Assembly (NCBI RefSeq): GCF_946479685.1
Contig: NZ_CAMLGS010000007.1
Span: forward strand, 1-64,000
DNA: 64,000 bases
Source: an uncultured Methylotenera sp.
GTDB taxonomy: Bacteria > Pseudomonadota > Gammaproteobacteria > Burkholderiales > Methylophilaceae
Reading direction: 5' to 3'
Shown here in pieces: positions 1-8,284 of this stretch (positions within the stretch are counted from its first letter, which is position 1; the number at the start of each line of letters is the position of its first letter). Below the pieces are notes generated by a model, which saw only the letters and a list, made by a program, of their open reading frames with translations, had not been told where the DNA came from and made no database searches. A program made the position numbers and the translations under genes.

Positions 1-332
1 TTAGTCCTACTTTGGGTTTGGCGCCCAATCGACATGCGCCTCCTAACCCAAATCAGCAGGCTATTGCGTTAACTTACGCGACAGGTGATTATGCGCCGCG
101 TGTAGTGGCTAAGGGGCGTGGTCTAATTGCTGAGCAAATCATTGCTAGGGCAAAAGAGCATAATGTGTTTGTGCATGAATCTAAAGACCTGGTAGCGCTG
201 CTTATGCAGGTGGATTTGGATGATCATATTCCCCCGGCACTTTATCAAGCTATTGCTGAGATTTTATCTTGGCTCTATCGCTTAGAAGAAGGTAGAGCTG
301 AGGCTGTCAGTAACGAGCTGCCTAAAACTTAA
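1..332 (+). CDS. FlhB C-terminal-domain-like protein (5' end outside window)
   Basis: The protein resembles the cytoplasmic C-terminal domain of the flagellar export switch FlhB (EscU/YscU/HrcU family), without the membrane domain. Motifs seen are APRVVAKGRG, an ExxxAKEHNVFV stretch, and IPPALYQAIAEILSWLY near the C-terminus. In FlhB the segment before APRVVAKG holds the self-cleavage site NPTH; here it reads NPNQQAIALTY, so NPTH is absent. The frame stays open to the left edge. A TTG exists at position 12, but the true start is probably upstream. Such short homologues often sit beside fliK-like genes. Its role may be to support or replace the FlhB switch domain; this is inferred from the family. 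Confidence 0.75.
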   Translation, partial: SPTLGLAPNRHAPPNPNQQAIALTYATGDYAPRVVAKGRGLIAEQIIARAKEHNVFVHESKDLVALLMQVDLDDHIPPALYQAIAEILSWLYRLEEGRAEAVSNELPKT

Positions 333-685
333 ATCTGCATGCTCATTATGTCTTGGTATGCAGAAACTAGTTTGTTGCGTACCTGAATAGTGGCTTGGAA
401 TGAAATATTTGCCTTTTGTCCGGCAATCATTACGTCAGATAAGCTGACGCTGTCATCCCCTAGGGCAAAGTTCTTTCCTAGCGTTTCAGCACTTTTCTGC
501 ACTTCATTCACTTGATTAAGTGATGCTTTCAGTGCATCTGCAAAATCAATCTTACCGGTACTTTTATCTGCACCGATAGGTGAGGCTAAACTGGTGATGC
601 CTTCAGTTTGCGGACGTTGTGCTGCAGCCCTCATTTGCGCAAGCATAGACTCTATTTTGCTTGAATCAATACCACCTGCTTTCAT
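329..685 (-). CDS. fliE: Flagellar hook-basal body protein FliE
   Basis: FliE joins the MS ring to the proximal rod and is among the first exported rod parts. The protein is 118 aa, typical for the family. Its C-terminal half carries the usual pattern: FADALKASLNQVNEVQKSA, a middle SLSDVMIAGQKANISFQATIQVRNKLVSAYQDIMSMQI, and the M-x-I end. The start chosen is the ATG at 685, preceded by a strong AGGAGGT ribosome site; the longer open frame to 781 lacks family similarity. The gene is divergent from fliF, whereas in many bacteria fliE leads fliFGHIJ on the same strand. It converges with and slightly overlaps the FlhB-like gene. Confidence 0.95.
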   Translation of the reverse strand: MKAGGIDSSKIESMLAQMRAAAQRPQTEGITSLASPIGADKSTGKIDFADALKASLNQVNEVQKSAETLGKNFALGDDSVSLSDVMIAGQKANISFQATIQVRNKLVSAYQDIMSMQI

Positions 686-887
686 GATTGACCTCCTGTT
701 AATATCTAACCTAAAATTTCTCATTGCTAATGTAACATTTAATTCAAATGCCAAGTCGGTAAATAAGAAGAGTAAAATCACTCTATTCGTAGGTTAGATA
801 TAAAATGAGTTGGCATAATATGGTTTAACTAGTGGTTAAACCGCCTTGATTTGTAGTAATGTGTTTAGAGTTTAATGGAGAACGTAA
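686..887. promoter_or_regulatory. fliE/fliF divergent control region with two inverted repeats
   Basis: This 202-bp gap must hold promoters for both fliE and fliF. Perfect 12-bp inverted arms, ATATCTAACCTA at 702-713 and TAGGTTAGATAT at 790-801, are separated by 76 bp. A second perfect inverted repeat, GGTTTAAC (822-829) and GTTAAACC (835-842), lies about 50 bp before the fliF start. Just upstream, GGCATAATATGG (812-823) shares a CATAATATG core with palindromes before fliL. No clear sigma-54 (GG-N10-GC) or sigma-28 promoter was found. That these are binding sites of a flagellar regulator is inference. Confidence 0.45.
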
Positions 888-2531
888 ATGGCAGCAGCTG
901 ACGCCGCCCTGGCGAACGAAGGTAGTACTGGTGTATTCGCCCAGATGGGAGGTAAATTGCTTTTGGTAGCAGGGATTGCTGCTGTCGTTGCTGTGATGGT
1001 TGTGTTTTGGTTGTGGAGCCAGCAACCGGATTATCGCGTGTTGTTCTCTAATTATTCGGATAAAGATGGCGGGGCGATAGTTGCTGCACTAGAAAAATTG
1101 AATGTACCTTATAAATTTTCTGATAGTGGTACCGCTATTATGGTGCCAGCTGCCCAGGTGCATCAGGTCAGGTTGAAGTTAGCAGCCGATGGTTTGCCTA
1201 AAGGTGGCAATATCGGTTTTGAACTACTGGAAAATCAAAAATTCGGCGTGTCACAATTTGTTGAGCAAGTGAACTTTCAGCGTGGCCTGGAAGGTGAGCT
1301 TGAGCGCAGTATTCAGTCGATTGCAGCGGTAGAAGTCGCCAGAATCCATTTAGCCATCCCTAAGCCATCCGTATTTGTGCGTGATCAGCAGAAGCCTACT
1401 GCTTCTGTATTGCTAAACCTTCGCCCAGGTAGAACGCTGGATGCACAGCAGGTAAGCGCTGTGGTGCACTTGGTGGCGAGTAGTGTGCCTAATTTACCTA
1501 CAACGAACGTTACTGTGGTTGACCAAAATGGTAACTTGCTTTCAGATACAACTAAAAAAATGGGTGCCAAGAATTTAGACCCAGAACAGCTCAAGTATGT
1601 GGACGAGATTCAGCAAAGCATTGTGAAACGGGTTGAGTCTATTATTAGTCCAATTGTTGGCGCTAAGAATGTGCGTGCGGAAGCCAGTGCTGAGATTGAC
1701 TTTTCAGTGCAAGAGCAGGCGGCTGAGGTTTATAAGCCGAATCAACAGCCGGATGCAGCAGCCGTTCGCAGTATGCAAAGCAATGAAACGAAATCTGCTA
1801 ATGGTGCAGCTACAGGTGTACCAGGCGCGCTTTCTAATCAGCCGCCGCCAGCTGCGACAGCACCAATCACAACAGAGCCGGCAGCTGCCGACGCAAATGC
1901 ACAGCCTGCTAATAATGCAGCACCAAGCAACACCGAGAAAAACCTCACTACCAACTACGAAGTAGACAAAACAGTAAGCTATAAACAGCAGCCTATGGGT
2001 GGAATTAAACGCCTCAACGTTGCTGTGGTTGTAAACAATATGCCGGTGATAGACAAGGCGACAGGTAAGGTGAGTTACCGTGCGTTGACTGCGGCAGAAA
2101 AAACACAGATTAATGACTTGGCCATGCAGGCGATGGGCTTCAATAAAGAGCGTGGCGACTCACTCGCCATCGTTAATACGCCATTTGCCGGAGAGCCACA
2201 GGAAGTGCTGCCTGCTATCCCCCTTTGGGAGAATCCACGCGTGATTGAAAATGCTAAAGATGTATTGCGCTTCTTGGTTGGTGTGATTGCACTCTTTATT
2301 ATTTACCGCAAAGCTTTAAAGCCATTATTAAATAAACTCACCTCACCGCCTAAGGCTGCTGCTAATCAGGGTGAAGCGCCTGATGCTGTAGTGAATATTA
2401 GTGCAGACGGTAGCAGTGCGGCAGATAAGCCTGCCTATACACAAAAAATAGAAACAGCAAAGCAGATCGCAAAAGACAACCCTAGAATGGTGGCGAGTGT
2501 GGTGGCAAACTGGACTAACGGAAACGAGTAA
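888..2531 (+). CDS. fliF: Flagellar MS-ring protein FliF
   Basis: FliF forms the MS ring in the inner membrane, the base on which rod, switch and export gate assemble. The 547-aa protein has a first membrane helix near residues 21-44, the YscJ/FliF-type ring-building domains (YRVLFSNYSDKDGGAIVAAL and the EGELERSIQSIAAVEVARIHLAIP region), an Ala/Pro/Asn-rich linker near 290-350, and a second membrane helix near 462-480. The last residues, KDNPRMVASVVANWTNGNE, match the FliG-binding tail. GGAG at 877-880 precedes the ATG. It is first in an operon whose next gene, fliG, starts 6 bp after the stop. Confidence 0.97.
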   Translation: MAAADAALANEGSTGVFAQMGGKLLLVAGIAAVVAVMVVFWLWSQQPDYRVLFSNYSDKDGGAIVAALEKLNVPYKFSDSGTAIMVPAAQVHQVRLKLAADGLPKGGNIGFELLENQKFGVSQFVEQVNFQRGLEGELERSIQSIAAVEVARIHLAIPKPSVFVRDQQKPTASVLLNLRPGRTLDAQQVSAVVHLVASSVPNLPTTNVTVVDQNGNLLSDTTKKMGAKNLDPEQLKYVDEIQQSIVKRVESIISPIVGAKNVRAEASAEIDFSVQEQAAEVYKPNQQPDAAAVRSMQSNETKSANGAATGVPGALSNQPPPAATAPITTEPAAADANAQPANNAAPSNTEKNLTTNYEVDKTVSYKQQPMGGIKRLNVAVVVNNMPVIDKATGKVSYRALTAAEKTQINDLAMQAMGFNKERGDSLAIVNTPFAGEPQEVLPAIPLWENPRVIENAKDVLRFLVGVIALFIIYRKALKPLLNKLTSPPKAAANQGEAPDAVVNISADGSSAADKPAYTQKIETAKQIAKDNPRMVASVVANWTNGNE

Positions 2532-2537
2532 TAAAAG

Positions 2538-3536
2538 ATGAGTGATGCAGGTGTAATGAGAAGTGCCGTGCTAATGCTGGCTTTGGGGGAAGATGAGGCA
2601 GCAGAGGTCATGAAGTTTCTTAGTCCTAAAGAGGTACAAAAGCTTGGCGCTGCAATGGCTACTATGAAGTCGGTTGGGCGTGACCAGGTAGAGACTGTGG
2701 TGAACGAATTTCTTGCTGAAGCTGAGATGAGCAGTAACTTAGGCTTGGACTCTGATGAGTATATTCGCTCTGTGTTAACAAAGGCACTGGGTGACGATAA
2801 AGCATCCACTTTGCTGAACCGTATTTTACAAACACGAGATGCGAGCGGCATTGAGAGCCTGAAATGGATGGATGCGCATACGGTGGCGGAGTTTATTAAG
2901 AATGAACATCCACAGATTATTGCTACGATTTTAGTGCATTTAGAGCCTGATCAGGTTGCTGAGGTATTTGGTCATTTTACAGATCGTTTACGCCAAGATG
3001 TAATGCTGCGTATTGCAACACTGGATGGCGTTAAGCCGATAGCGTTGCGCGAGCTAAATGATGTGATGACCAAGTTGCTAACCGGCAATGAAAACATCAA
3101 GAAGCAAACCATGGGGGGCGTGAAAGTCGCTGCCAATATCATGAACTTCATGAACGGTGAGACCGAGGCTGTTGTGCTGGAGGGGCTTAAGAATTATGAC
3201 GATGAGATGGCCCAGCGCATTATGGATGAGATGTTTGTATTTGATAACATCATGGATATTGACGATAAGGGCATCCAAGTGATGTTGAGAGAAGTGCAGT
3301 CTGAGACGCTGATTATTGCGCTTAAGGGCACTACTGAAGAGATGCGTGAGAAGATATTTAAGAACATGTCATCTCGTGCTGCTGAAATGATGCGTGAAGA
3401 TTTAGAGTCAAAAGGCCCAGTTAAGCTTTCAGAAGTTGAAGCGCAGCAAAAACAAATATTGCAGATTGTTCGTAGGCTTGCCGATGAGGGACAGATTCAG
3501 TTGGCGGGCAAAGGTGGCGATGACCAATATGTATAA
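2538..3536 (+). CDS. fliG: Flagellar motor switch protein FliG
   Basis: FliG is the rotor protein that contacts the stator and transmits torque; it binds FliF through its N-terminus and FliM through its middle and C-terminal domains. The 332-aa length is normal. Visible hallmarks are the EHPQIIATILVHLEPDQVAEV middle-domain motif and a C-terminal torque region with alternating charge (EEMREKIFKNMSSRAAEMMREDLESKGPV). It lies between fliF and fliH with short spacers, so it is surely in the fliF operon. Confidence 0.98.
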   Translation: MSDAGVMRSAVLMLALGEDEAAEVMKFLSPKEVQKLGAAMATMKSVGRDQVETVVNEFLAEAEMSSNLGLDSDEYIRSVLTKALGDDKASTLLNRILQTRDASGIESLKWMDAHTVAEFIKNEHPQIIATILVHLEPDQVAEVFGHFTDRLRQDVMLRIATLDGVKPIALRELNDVMTKLLTGNENIKKQTMGGVKVAANIMNFMNGETEAVVLEGLKNYDDEMAQRIMDEMFVFDNIMDIDDKGIQVMLREVQSETLIIALKGTTEEMREKIFKNMSSRAAEMMREDLESKGPVKLSEVEAQQKQILQIVRRLADEGQIQLAGKGGDDQYV

Positions 3537-3547
3537 GGTAAACGCGC

Positions 3548-4222
3548 ATGGCTAATACCAATATACCTAAAGAGCAACAAAGTGCTTATGAGCGCTGGGA
3601 AATGGCCTCATTTGCTGACCTTGGCCGTGTGCAGGCTGGTGGTATGGTGGCTGCTAGCCAGCCTAAAAAAAAGGAAGTACCGTCAGCTAGTCCTGCAGAT
3701 ATCGCATTAGTGTTCGAGGCGGCACGTAAGGATGCCTACAATAAAGGCATGCAAGAAGGCTTTGCCGCAGGGATGGCTCAGGCCAAGGAGTTAGCGCAAG
3801 CCGAAAGGGCGCAATTTGCAACGCTGATGAACGCATTTAGTGAGGCGCTGGAAAACTCAGACGAGCAAATTGCTGAAGACGTACTTTCTCTAGCGCTAGA
3901 TATTGCAAAATCTATGCTCAAGGTAAAGCTGAACGTGGACAAAAAAGTGCTGCTTCCTGTGGTGCTGGATGCAATTCATTATCTACCGCAAATTCAGCGG
4001 CCAGCCAGAATCTTGGTTCATCATGAGGATGTGCATTTGTTACGGGAGCACATGGCGGATGATATTGCCAATGATCATTGGCAAATCCACGAGGATAGCA
4101 GTATTGAGCGAGGAGGTTGCTTGGTGGAGACCGGCGCTAATCAGGTGGACGCCACCAACGCTACGCGCTGGAAAAGAATTACCGAGGCTTTAGCACAGAA
4201 TAATGATTGGCTATTACCATGA
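3548..4222 (+). CDS. fliH: Flagellar export ATPase regulator FliH
   Basis: FliH is a peripheral-stalk-like protein that holds the FliI ATPase and links it to the switch (FliN) and gate. The 224-aa protein has an N-terminal [12 protein letters not shown] segment with aromatic residues of the type used to anchor to FliN/FlhA, and a central helix with small-residue spacing ([21 protein letters not shown], about residues 63-85). A C-terminal domain ends [17 protein letters not shown], as in FliH/YscL/V-ATPase-E relatives. Its TGA overlaps the fliI ATG (ATGA), indicating translational coupling. Confidence 0.93.
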   Translation: MANTNIPKEQQSAYERWEMASFADLGRVQAGGMVAASQPKKKEVPSASPADIALVFEAARKDAYNKGMQEGFAAGMAQAKELAQAERAQFATLMNAFSEALENSDEQIAEDVLSLALDIAKSMLKVKLNVDKKVLLPVVLDAIHYLPQIQRPARILVHHEDVHLLREHMADDIANDHWQIHEDSSIERGGCLVETGANQVDATNATRWKRITEALAQNNDWLLP

Positions 4223-5667
4223 GTGATGCGGTGCTGGAAGTTGCTGAAAGTAAGCACTTGAACGTGCATCAGCAGCGCTGGCGTAATCATATTCGCGACT
4301 GTAAAGAGATTCTACGCATCGTTGAGCCGTTAGAAATTGCTGGGCGTATCGTTAAGCTAACCGGCTTAGTGATGGAGGCGGTAGGGATTAAGTTACCAAT
4401 TGGGAGCGCCTGCTATGTGCCGTTAGCAGAGGGTAGGCGCGTGGAAGCTGAAGTGGTTGGTTTTGACGGTGAGCGCATGCTGTTGATGCCACAAAGTAGC
4501 GTAGACGGTATTACCCCAGGTGCAAAGGTGTTTGCCTTAGAAATCGCCGAGAGCTTGCCAAAGCCGCATCATGGTCAGCCGCCGCGGCGCCGTGCAACGG
4601 ATAGGGCGCGTCACCTACCAGTGGGTGCAGATTTGCTGGGTAGAGTGGTGGATGGTGCCGGTAATCCGTTGGATGATTTGGGCGATATTATTCCAAGCCA
4701 GAGCTCTGCACTAAATGCGCGGCCGATGAACCCCTTGATGCGTGCGCCGATAGAAGAAGTGCTAGATGTTGGTGTTCGCGCCATCAATAGCATGTTAACC
4801 GTGGGGCGTGGTCAGCGCATGGGGCTGTTTGCCGGCTCTGGCGTTGGTAAGAGTGTGTTGCTTGGCATGATGGCGCGCTATACCACTGCCGATGTGATTG
4901 TGGTGGGTTTGATAGGTGAACGTGGACGTGAAGTTCAGGAGTTCATTGAGCAGATTTTAGGCCCAGAAGGTTTGGCGCGTTCCGTAGTCGTGGCTGCCCC
5001 GGCTGATGCTCCTGCTTTGATGCGTTTGCAGGGGGCGAGCTATGCCACTACCATCGCCGAAAGCTTTCGTAACGAAGGCAAGAACGTACTGCTGATTATG
5101 GACTCATTAACACGTTACGCAATGGCGCAACGTGAGATTGCGTTGGCCATTGGTGAGCCGCCTGCTACTAAAGGTTATCCACCGTCGGTGTTTGCTAAGC
5201 TGCCGGCATTGGTTGAGCGTGCTGGTAATGGCCGTAGAGGTGAGGGGTCGATTACTGCATTTTACACGGTGCTGACTGAGGGGGATGACCAGCAGGACCC
5301 AATTGCGGATGCTGCGCGTGCCATTTTAGATGGCCATATAGTATTAAGTCGTAGTTTGGCGGAGAGTGGACATTACCCAGCGATTGACGTTGAGCAGTCA
5401 ATTAGCCGTGCAATGCACAATATTACTAGCCCTGAGCATCAGAAATTAGCACGTAAACTAAAGCAGTTAAACTCACGTTATGCACGTAGTGTGGATTTAA
5501 TTAACGTAGGTGCCTATGAAGCTGGGAGTGATGCCGTACTAGATATGGCAATTTCTAAGCATGAGTTAATTGAGAGGCTGTTGCAGCAGGATGTGGCAGA
5601 GCGCTCTGACTGGGATGAGAGTTTACAGTTTTTAGCAGCAGTAATGCATGGCGTTCCATTGGGTTGA
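4219..5667 (+). CDS. fliI: Flagellum-specific ATP synthase-like ATPase FliI
   Basis: FliI is the hexameric ATPase of the flagellar type III exporter, homologous to F1-beta; it unloads and unfolds export substrates. The 482-aa protein shows Walker A AGSGVGKS near residues 205-212, Walker [21 protein letters not shown], and the T3SS-ATPase signature with [17 protein letters not shown] and [15 protein letters not shown]. The ATG at 4219 overlapping the fliH stop is preferred to a TTG 12 bp earlier. Fourth gene in the fliF operon. Confidence 0.97.
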   Translation: MSDAVLEVAESKHLNVHQQRWRNHIRDCKEILRIVEPLEIAGRIVKLTGLVMEAVGIKLPIGSACYVPLAEGRRVEAEVVGFDGERMLLMPQSSVDGITPGAKVFALEIAESLPKPHHGQPPRRRATDRARHLPVGADLLGRVVDGAGNPLDDLGDIIPSQSSALNARPMNPLMRAPIEEVLDVGVRAINSMLTVGRGQRMGLFAGSGVGKSVLLGMMARYTTADVIVVGLIGERGREVQEFIEQILGPEGLARSVVVAAPADAPALMRLQGASYATTIAESFRNEGKNVLLIMDSLTRYAMAQREIALAIGEPPATKGYPPSVFAKLPALVERAGNGRRGEGSITAFYTVLTEGDDQQDPIADAARAILDGHIVLSRSLAESGHYPAIDVEQSISRAMHNITSPEHQKLARKLKQLNSRYARSVDLINVGAYEAGSDAVLDMAISKHELIERLLQQDVAERSDWDESLQFLAAVMHGVPLG

Positions 5668-5710
5668 TTGTTAGGTCTTACTTTTAGCGAGTATCACTAG
5701 GAGCCATCTT

Positions 5711-6157
5711 ATGACGACAAAATCTAGCAACGTATTGAAAATGTTAGAAGAAATTGCAGCCCGAGAAGTAGAGCTAGCAACGGAAGCTTTAGCCAAGGCG
5801 ATGAAGGTGGTGGATGAGGCGCAAGGCAAATATGATATGTTGTTAGAGTATCGTAAAGGTTATCAGGAAAATCTGGCTGCCAATCTTGCTAAAGGCATGA
5901 CAGCTGAAGCTTACCAAAACTTTCAGAATTTCTTCAAGAAACTTGATCACGCCATTGCTGGTCAGAAAGATGTTGTACTCATTGCACAGCAGCAACTGAA
6001 TGTACACCGCACGCTGTGGCAAGAAAGTCAGCGTAAAAAACTCTCCTACGATGTGTTGATATCGCGCTCGGATAAGCGTATTGCCAAAGTGGAGCAAAAA
6101 AGAGATCAGAAATTGATGGATGAGTTTGCAACCCGCATGACGCGCATGAAACGTTAA
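5711..6157 (+). CDS. fliJ: Flagellar export protein FliJ
   Basis: FliJ is a coiled-coil stalk protein resembling the F1 gamma subunit; it couples FliI to FlhA and escorts chaperones. The 148-aa protein is almost all charged helix with heptad-like spacing (EEIAAREVELATEALAKAMK, then KRIAKVEQKRDQKLMDEFATRM). Length and position directly after fliI fit FliJ, although the family is weakly conserved. AGGAG precedes the ATG. Its stop codon lies inside a 22-bp tandem duplication. Confidence 0.9.
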   Translation: MTTKSSNVLKMLEEIAAREVELATEALAKAMKVVDEAQGKYDMLLEYRKGYQENLAANLAKGMTAEAYQNFQNFFKKLDHAIAGQKDVVLIAQQQLNVHRTLWQESQRKKLSYDVLISRSDKRIAKVEQKRDQKLMDEFATRMTRMKR

Positions 6158-6195
6158 GCCTGGCATTAAATTTCGTTAAGCTTGGTATTAAATTT
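6152..6195 (+). repeat. 22-bp tandem duplication spanning the fliJ stop codon
   Basis: Two adjacent 22-bp copies occupy 6152-6173 and 6174-6195. Each begins CGTTAAGC and ends ATTAAATTT; they differ at only two positions (CC/CT and GC/GT). The first copy contains the last fliJ codon and its TAA stop. The second copy is untranslated and extends the fliJ-fliK gap. Confidence 0.85.
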
Positions 6196-6287
6196 ATGGA
6201 ACAGGCAATGATTTGGTATTCATATCGATGAATTGAATCATGATGCTTAAGTTTAATATGTAAATATTCTCTAATAGGTGGATTAGC

Positions 6288-7580
6288 ATGCAGTCATTAC
6301 CAACACCAGTAACTCAGACAAAAGCGCTAAATTTGGCTGATGTGGCGAACAAAAATGGTTCGCCTATTAATAAATCATCTGCAGAAAACGCCAAGGCAGC
6401 TTTTCAGGCTGAGCTCAATAGGCAAGTTAAGGCTAAGCAAGCCCAGACTCAAGCTAAACCGGATAATCAAGCTAAGCCAGATGATGCAAAAAAATCTGCG
6501 CAGCAAACGACTGTAAAAGACACCTCAGGTTCTGAGCAAACAACTCAGGCTGGCAAGGATGCCAGTAATGTGACGCTAGATGCCTCTTTTTTAGCTGATT
6601 TAGGCAAACAGCTAGACGCGGCGCGTGATATGGCAAATCAAACTGGCCTGACTCCTGATGCTAAAAATCAATCACCAGCCTCTGTGCCTGCTGACGCAGG
6701 CAATAACTTGATTGCATCTTTGGGTATCCCAGCAGCAGTTAGCTTACAAAACGTGGCCAGCAGTGGGCAGGTTCCACCAGCCTTGGGTGCTAGTAGCGCG
6801 GTATTAAGCAGCACAGATGCTGCGATGCAGCAAAAGAACCTGATGGCTGCATTTAATAATCTTGCAGAGAGTAACGCTCAGGCACAGCAAGCTGTTAGCG
6901 ATGTTGGTGCTAAACCACAGGGTGATGGCCTGGCGGATGTGTTGGCGGCTAAACCCGATATGAAACCAGTTGCAGATGATGCCGCGTTTGGTAAAGCAAT
7001 TGCGAATGCTGCAAAAGACTTATCAGCCAAAGAGTCGCTAGTCAAAGATGCTATGCCTACCCCAGTGCAATTGCAGGCTGCAAGCGCCACTCCAGCGCAA
7101 ACCAATAACAATGTTGCGGCTCAGCAGCTAGCAAGTGCGAATGTGATTAATGTTTACCCAGGTAAAACTGGATGGGACCAGGCAATTAGTCAAAAAGTGG
7201 TGTGGATGGTTGGCGCAGGCCAGCAATCGGCTTCACTGACGTTAAACCCGCCAGATTTAGGCCCGTTGAAGGTTGTGATTAATGTGCATAACGATCAAGC
7301 AGATACGACGTTTATCTCAGATAATGATGAGGTGAGAAAAGCGCTTGAGAGTGGTATGGCGCACTTGCGCGAAAAAATGAGTGAGTCAGGCATTCAGTTG
7401 GGTCAAGCCAATGTCAGCACCAGTCAGCAGTCGCAGCAAGAGTTTCAGCAGGCTGCACAAGGTCAAGGTAGAGTGTTTGACGGTGCAAAAAATCAGACAT
7501 CTACTAAAGCGGTAGAAACTGACAGTCATGCCAAAGTGAGTGCGCGCGTATCGGATGGTTTGGTTGACACCTTCGCTTAA
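6288..7580 (+). CDS. fliK: Flagellar hook-length control protein FliK
   Basis: FliK is a secreted molecular ruler that measures the hook and flips FlhB to filament-type substrates. The 430-aa protein has a low-complexity Ala/Gln/Lys-rich N-terminal two thirds and a conserved C-terminal domain near residues 300-385 (SLTLNPPDLGPLKVVINVHNDQ, then VRKALESGMAHLREKMSESGI), the Flg_hook domain that interacts with FlhB. AGGTGG precedes the ATG. A gap of about 130 bp separates it from fliJ. Confidence 0.93.
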   Translation: MQSLPTPVTQTKALNLADVANKNGSPINKSSAENAKAAFQAELNRQVKAKQAQTQAKPDNQAKPDDAKKSAQQTTVKDTSGSEQTTQAGKDASNVTLDASFLADLGKQLDAARDMANQTGLTPDAKNQSPASVPADAGNNLIASLGIPAAVSLQNVASSGQVPPALGASSAVLSSTDAAMQQKNLMAAFNNLAESNAQAQQAVSDVGAKPQGDGLADVLAAKPDMKPVADDAAFGKAIANAAKDLSAKESLVKDAMPTPVQLQAASATPAQTNNNVAAQQLASANVINVYPGKTGWDQAISQKVVWMVGAGQQSASLTLNPPDLGPLKVVINVHNDQADTTFISDNDEVRKALESGMAHLREKMSESGIQLGQANVSTSQQSQQEFQQAAQGQGRVFDGAKNQTSTKAVETDSHAKVSARVSDGLVDTFA

Positions 7581-7651
7581 GGGCAATACATGCCCGTCAC
7601 AGCCGTATTCAGCTAAATAGGAATCTAAGGCGCTTTTCCGCCTTTAATTCC
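7581..7651 (+). terminator. Two hairpins after fliK
   Basis: Directly after the fliK stop, GGGCA (7581-7585) pairs with TGCCC (7591-7595). A larger hairpin follows at 7620-7651: AAGGCG (627-632) pairs with CGCCTT (639-644) around a CTTTTC loop, extended by GGAAT and ATTCC. A T-rich run begins about 20 bp further on. This may terminate or attenuate transcription between the fliF-K and fliL-R segments. It is not a textbook terminator because the T run is not adjacent. Confidence 0.4.
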
Positions 7652-7673
7652 TGTATCTTGTAGTTTAATTTTT

Positions 7674-7718
7674 TTGCATAATGTAGCCATAATATGGCTA
7701 TGATTGCATAATATGCAA
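7674..7718. promoter_or_regulatory. CATAATATG-centred palindromes upstream of fliL
   Basis: Two perfect odd palindromes occur: TAGCCATAATATGGCTA at 7684-7700 and TTGCATAATATGCAA at 7704-7718. An imperfect third copy, TTGCATAATG, begins at 7674. The dyad centres are at about 7681, 7692 and 7711, that is 11 and 19 bp apart, near one and two helical turns. They end about 26 bp before the fliL ATG at 7745. The same core occurs before fliF. A dimeric-regulator operator is inferred. Confidence 0.45.
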
Positions 7719-7744
7719 CCTAAGTTAAATTAAAGGAAAAGTTC

Positions 7745-8239
7745 ATGGCTCAAGATCCAGTACAAGCACCAGAAGAAGAAGCGGCTCCAGCCTCCAAAAA
7801 GAAGCTTATCATTATCATTGCTGCTGTTGTATTAGCGCTAGGTGGTGGCGGTGCTGCATGGTTTTTGACCCAACAGAAATCGCATACAAAAAAAGAAGAA
7901 GTGAAAAAAGAAGAACCGGCCAAAGCGCCTGTTTTCTTAACTTTAGATACATTCACAGTTAATTTACAGCCAGACCCAGATGAAAAGTTCTTACAGGTTG
8001 ATATTTCACTGCAGGTTGCGAGTGCTGAAGCTGCCGAAGCTATTAAATTGCATATGCCGGCAGTTAAAAACCGTTTATTGTTACTGTTAACCAGCAAAAG
8101 TGCGGCAGAAATATCCACTGTTGAGGGTAAGCAGGATTTAAGTAATGAGATTATTGCAGAAGTGAAAAAGCCTTTTGCCCCTAATGCTAAGCCTCAAGAG
8201 GTCTTAGACGTATTTTTTACTTCTTTTGTAGTTCAATAG
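7745..8239 (+). CDS. fliL: Flagellar basal body-associated protein FliL
   Basis: FliL is a single-pass inner-membrane protein that surrounds the stator units and supports torque or stator stability. The 164-aa protein has a short cytoplasmic Glu/Pro-rich N-terminus, one membrane helix near residues 20-41 (KLIIIIAAVVLALGGGGAAWF), a Lys/Glu-rich linker, and a periplasmic domain with FLTLDTFTVNLQPDPDEKFLQVDISLQV and a C-terminal VLDVFFTSFVVQ, as in the family. GGAAAA precedes the ATG. First gene of the fliLMNOPQR segment. Confidence 0.96.
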   Translation: MAQDPVQAPEEEAAPASKKKLIIIIAAVVLALGGGGAAWFLTQQKSHTKKEEVKKEEPAKAPVFLTLDTFTVNLQPDPDEKFLQVDISLQVASAEAAEAIKLHMPAVKNRLLLLLTSKSAAEISTVEGKQDLSNEIIAEVKKPFAPNAKPQEVLDVFFTSFVVQ

Positions 8240-8284
8240 TTTGTTCAGTAATTTTTAGCTCAGTAATCTACGTACAGTTAAATT
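8231..8284 (+). repeat. Degenerate ~14-bp tandem repeats filling the fliL-fliM gap
   Basis: The gap reads as four degenerate units: GTTCAATAGTTT, GTTCAGTAATTTTTA, GCTCAGTAATCTAC and GTACAGTTAAATT. The first unit contains the TAG stop of fliL, and the last runs to the base before the fliM ATG. Similarity is imperfect, but the shared G-Y-W-CAGTAA pattern repeats with near-constant period. Confidence 0.55.

Noticed and set aside
809..842. sigma-54 promoter before fliF
   Set aside because: TGGCATAATATGGTTT has the GG but lacks GC at the required spacing.
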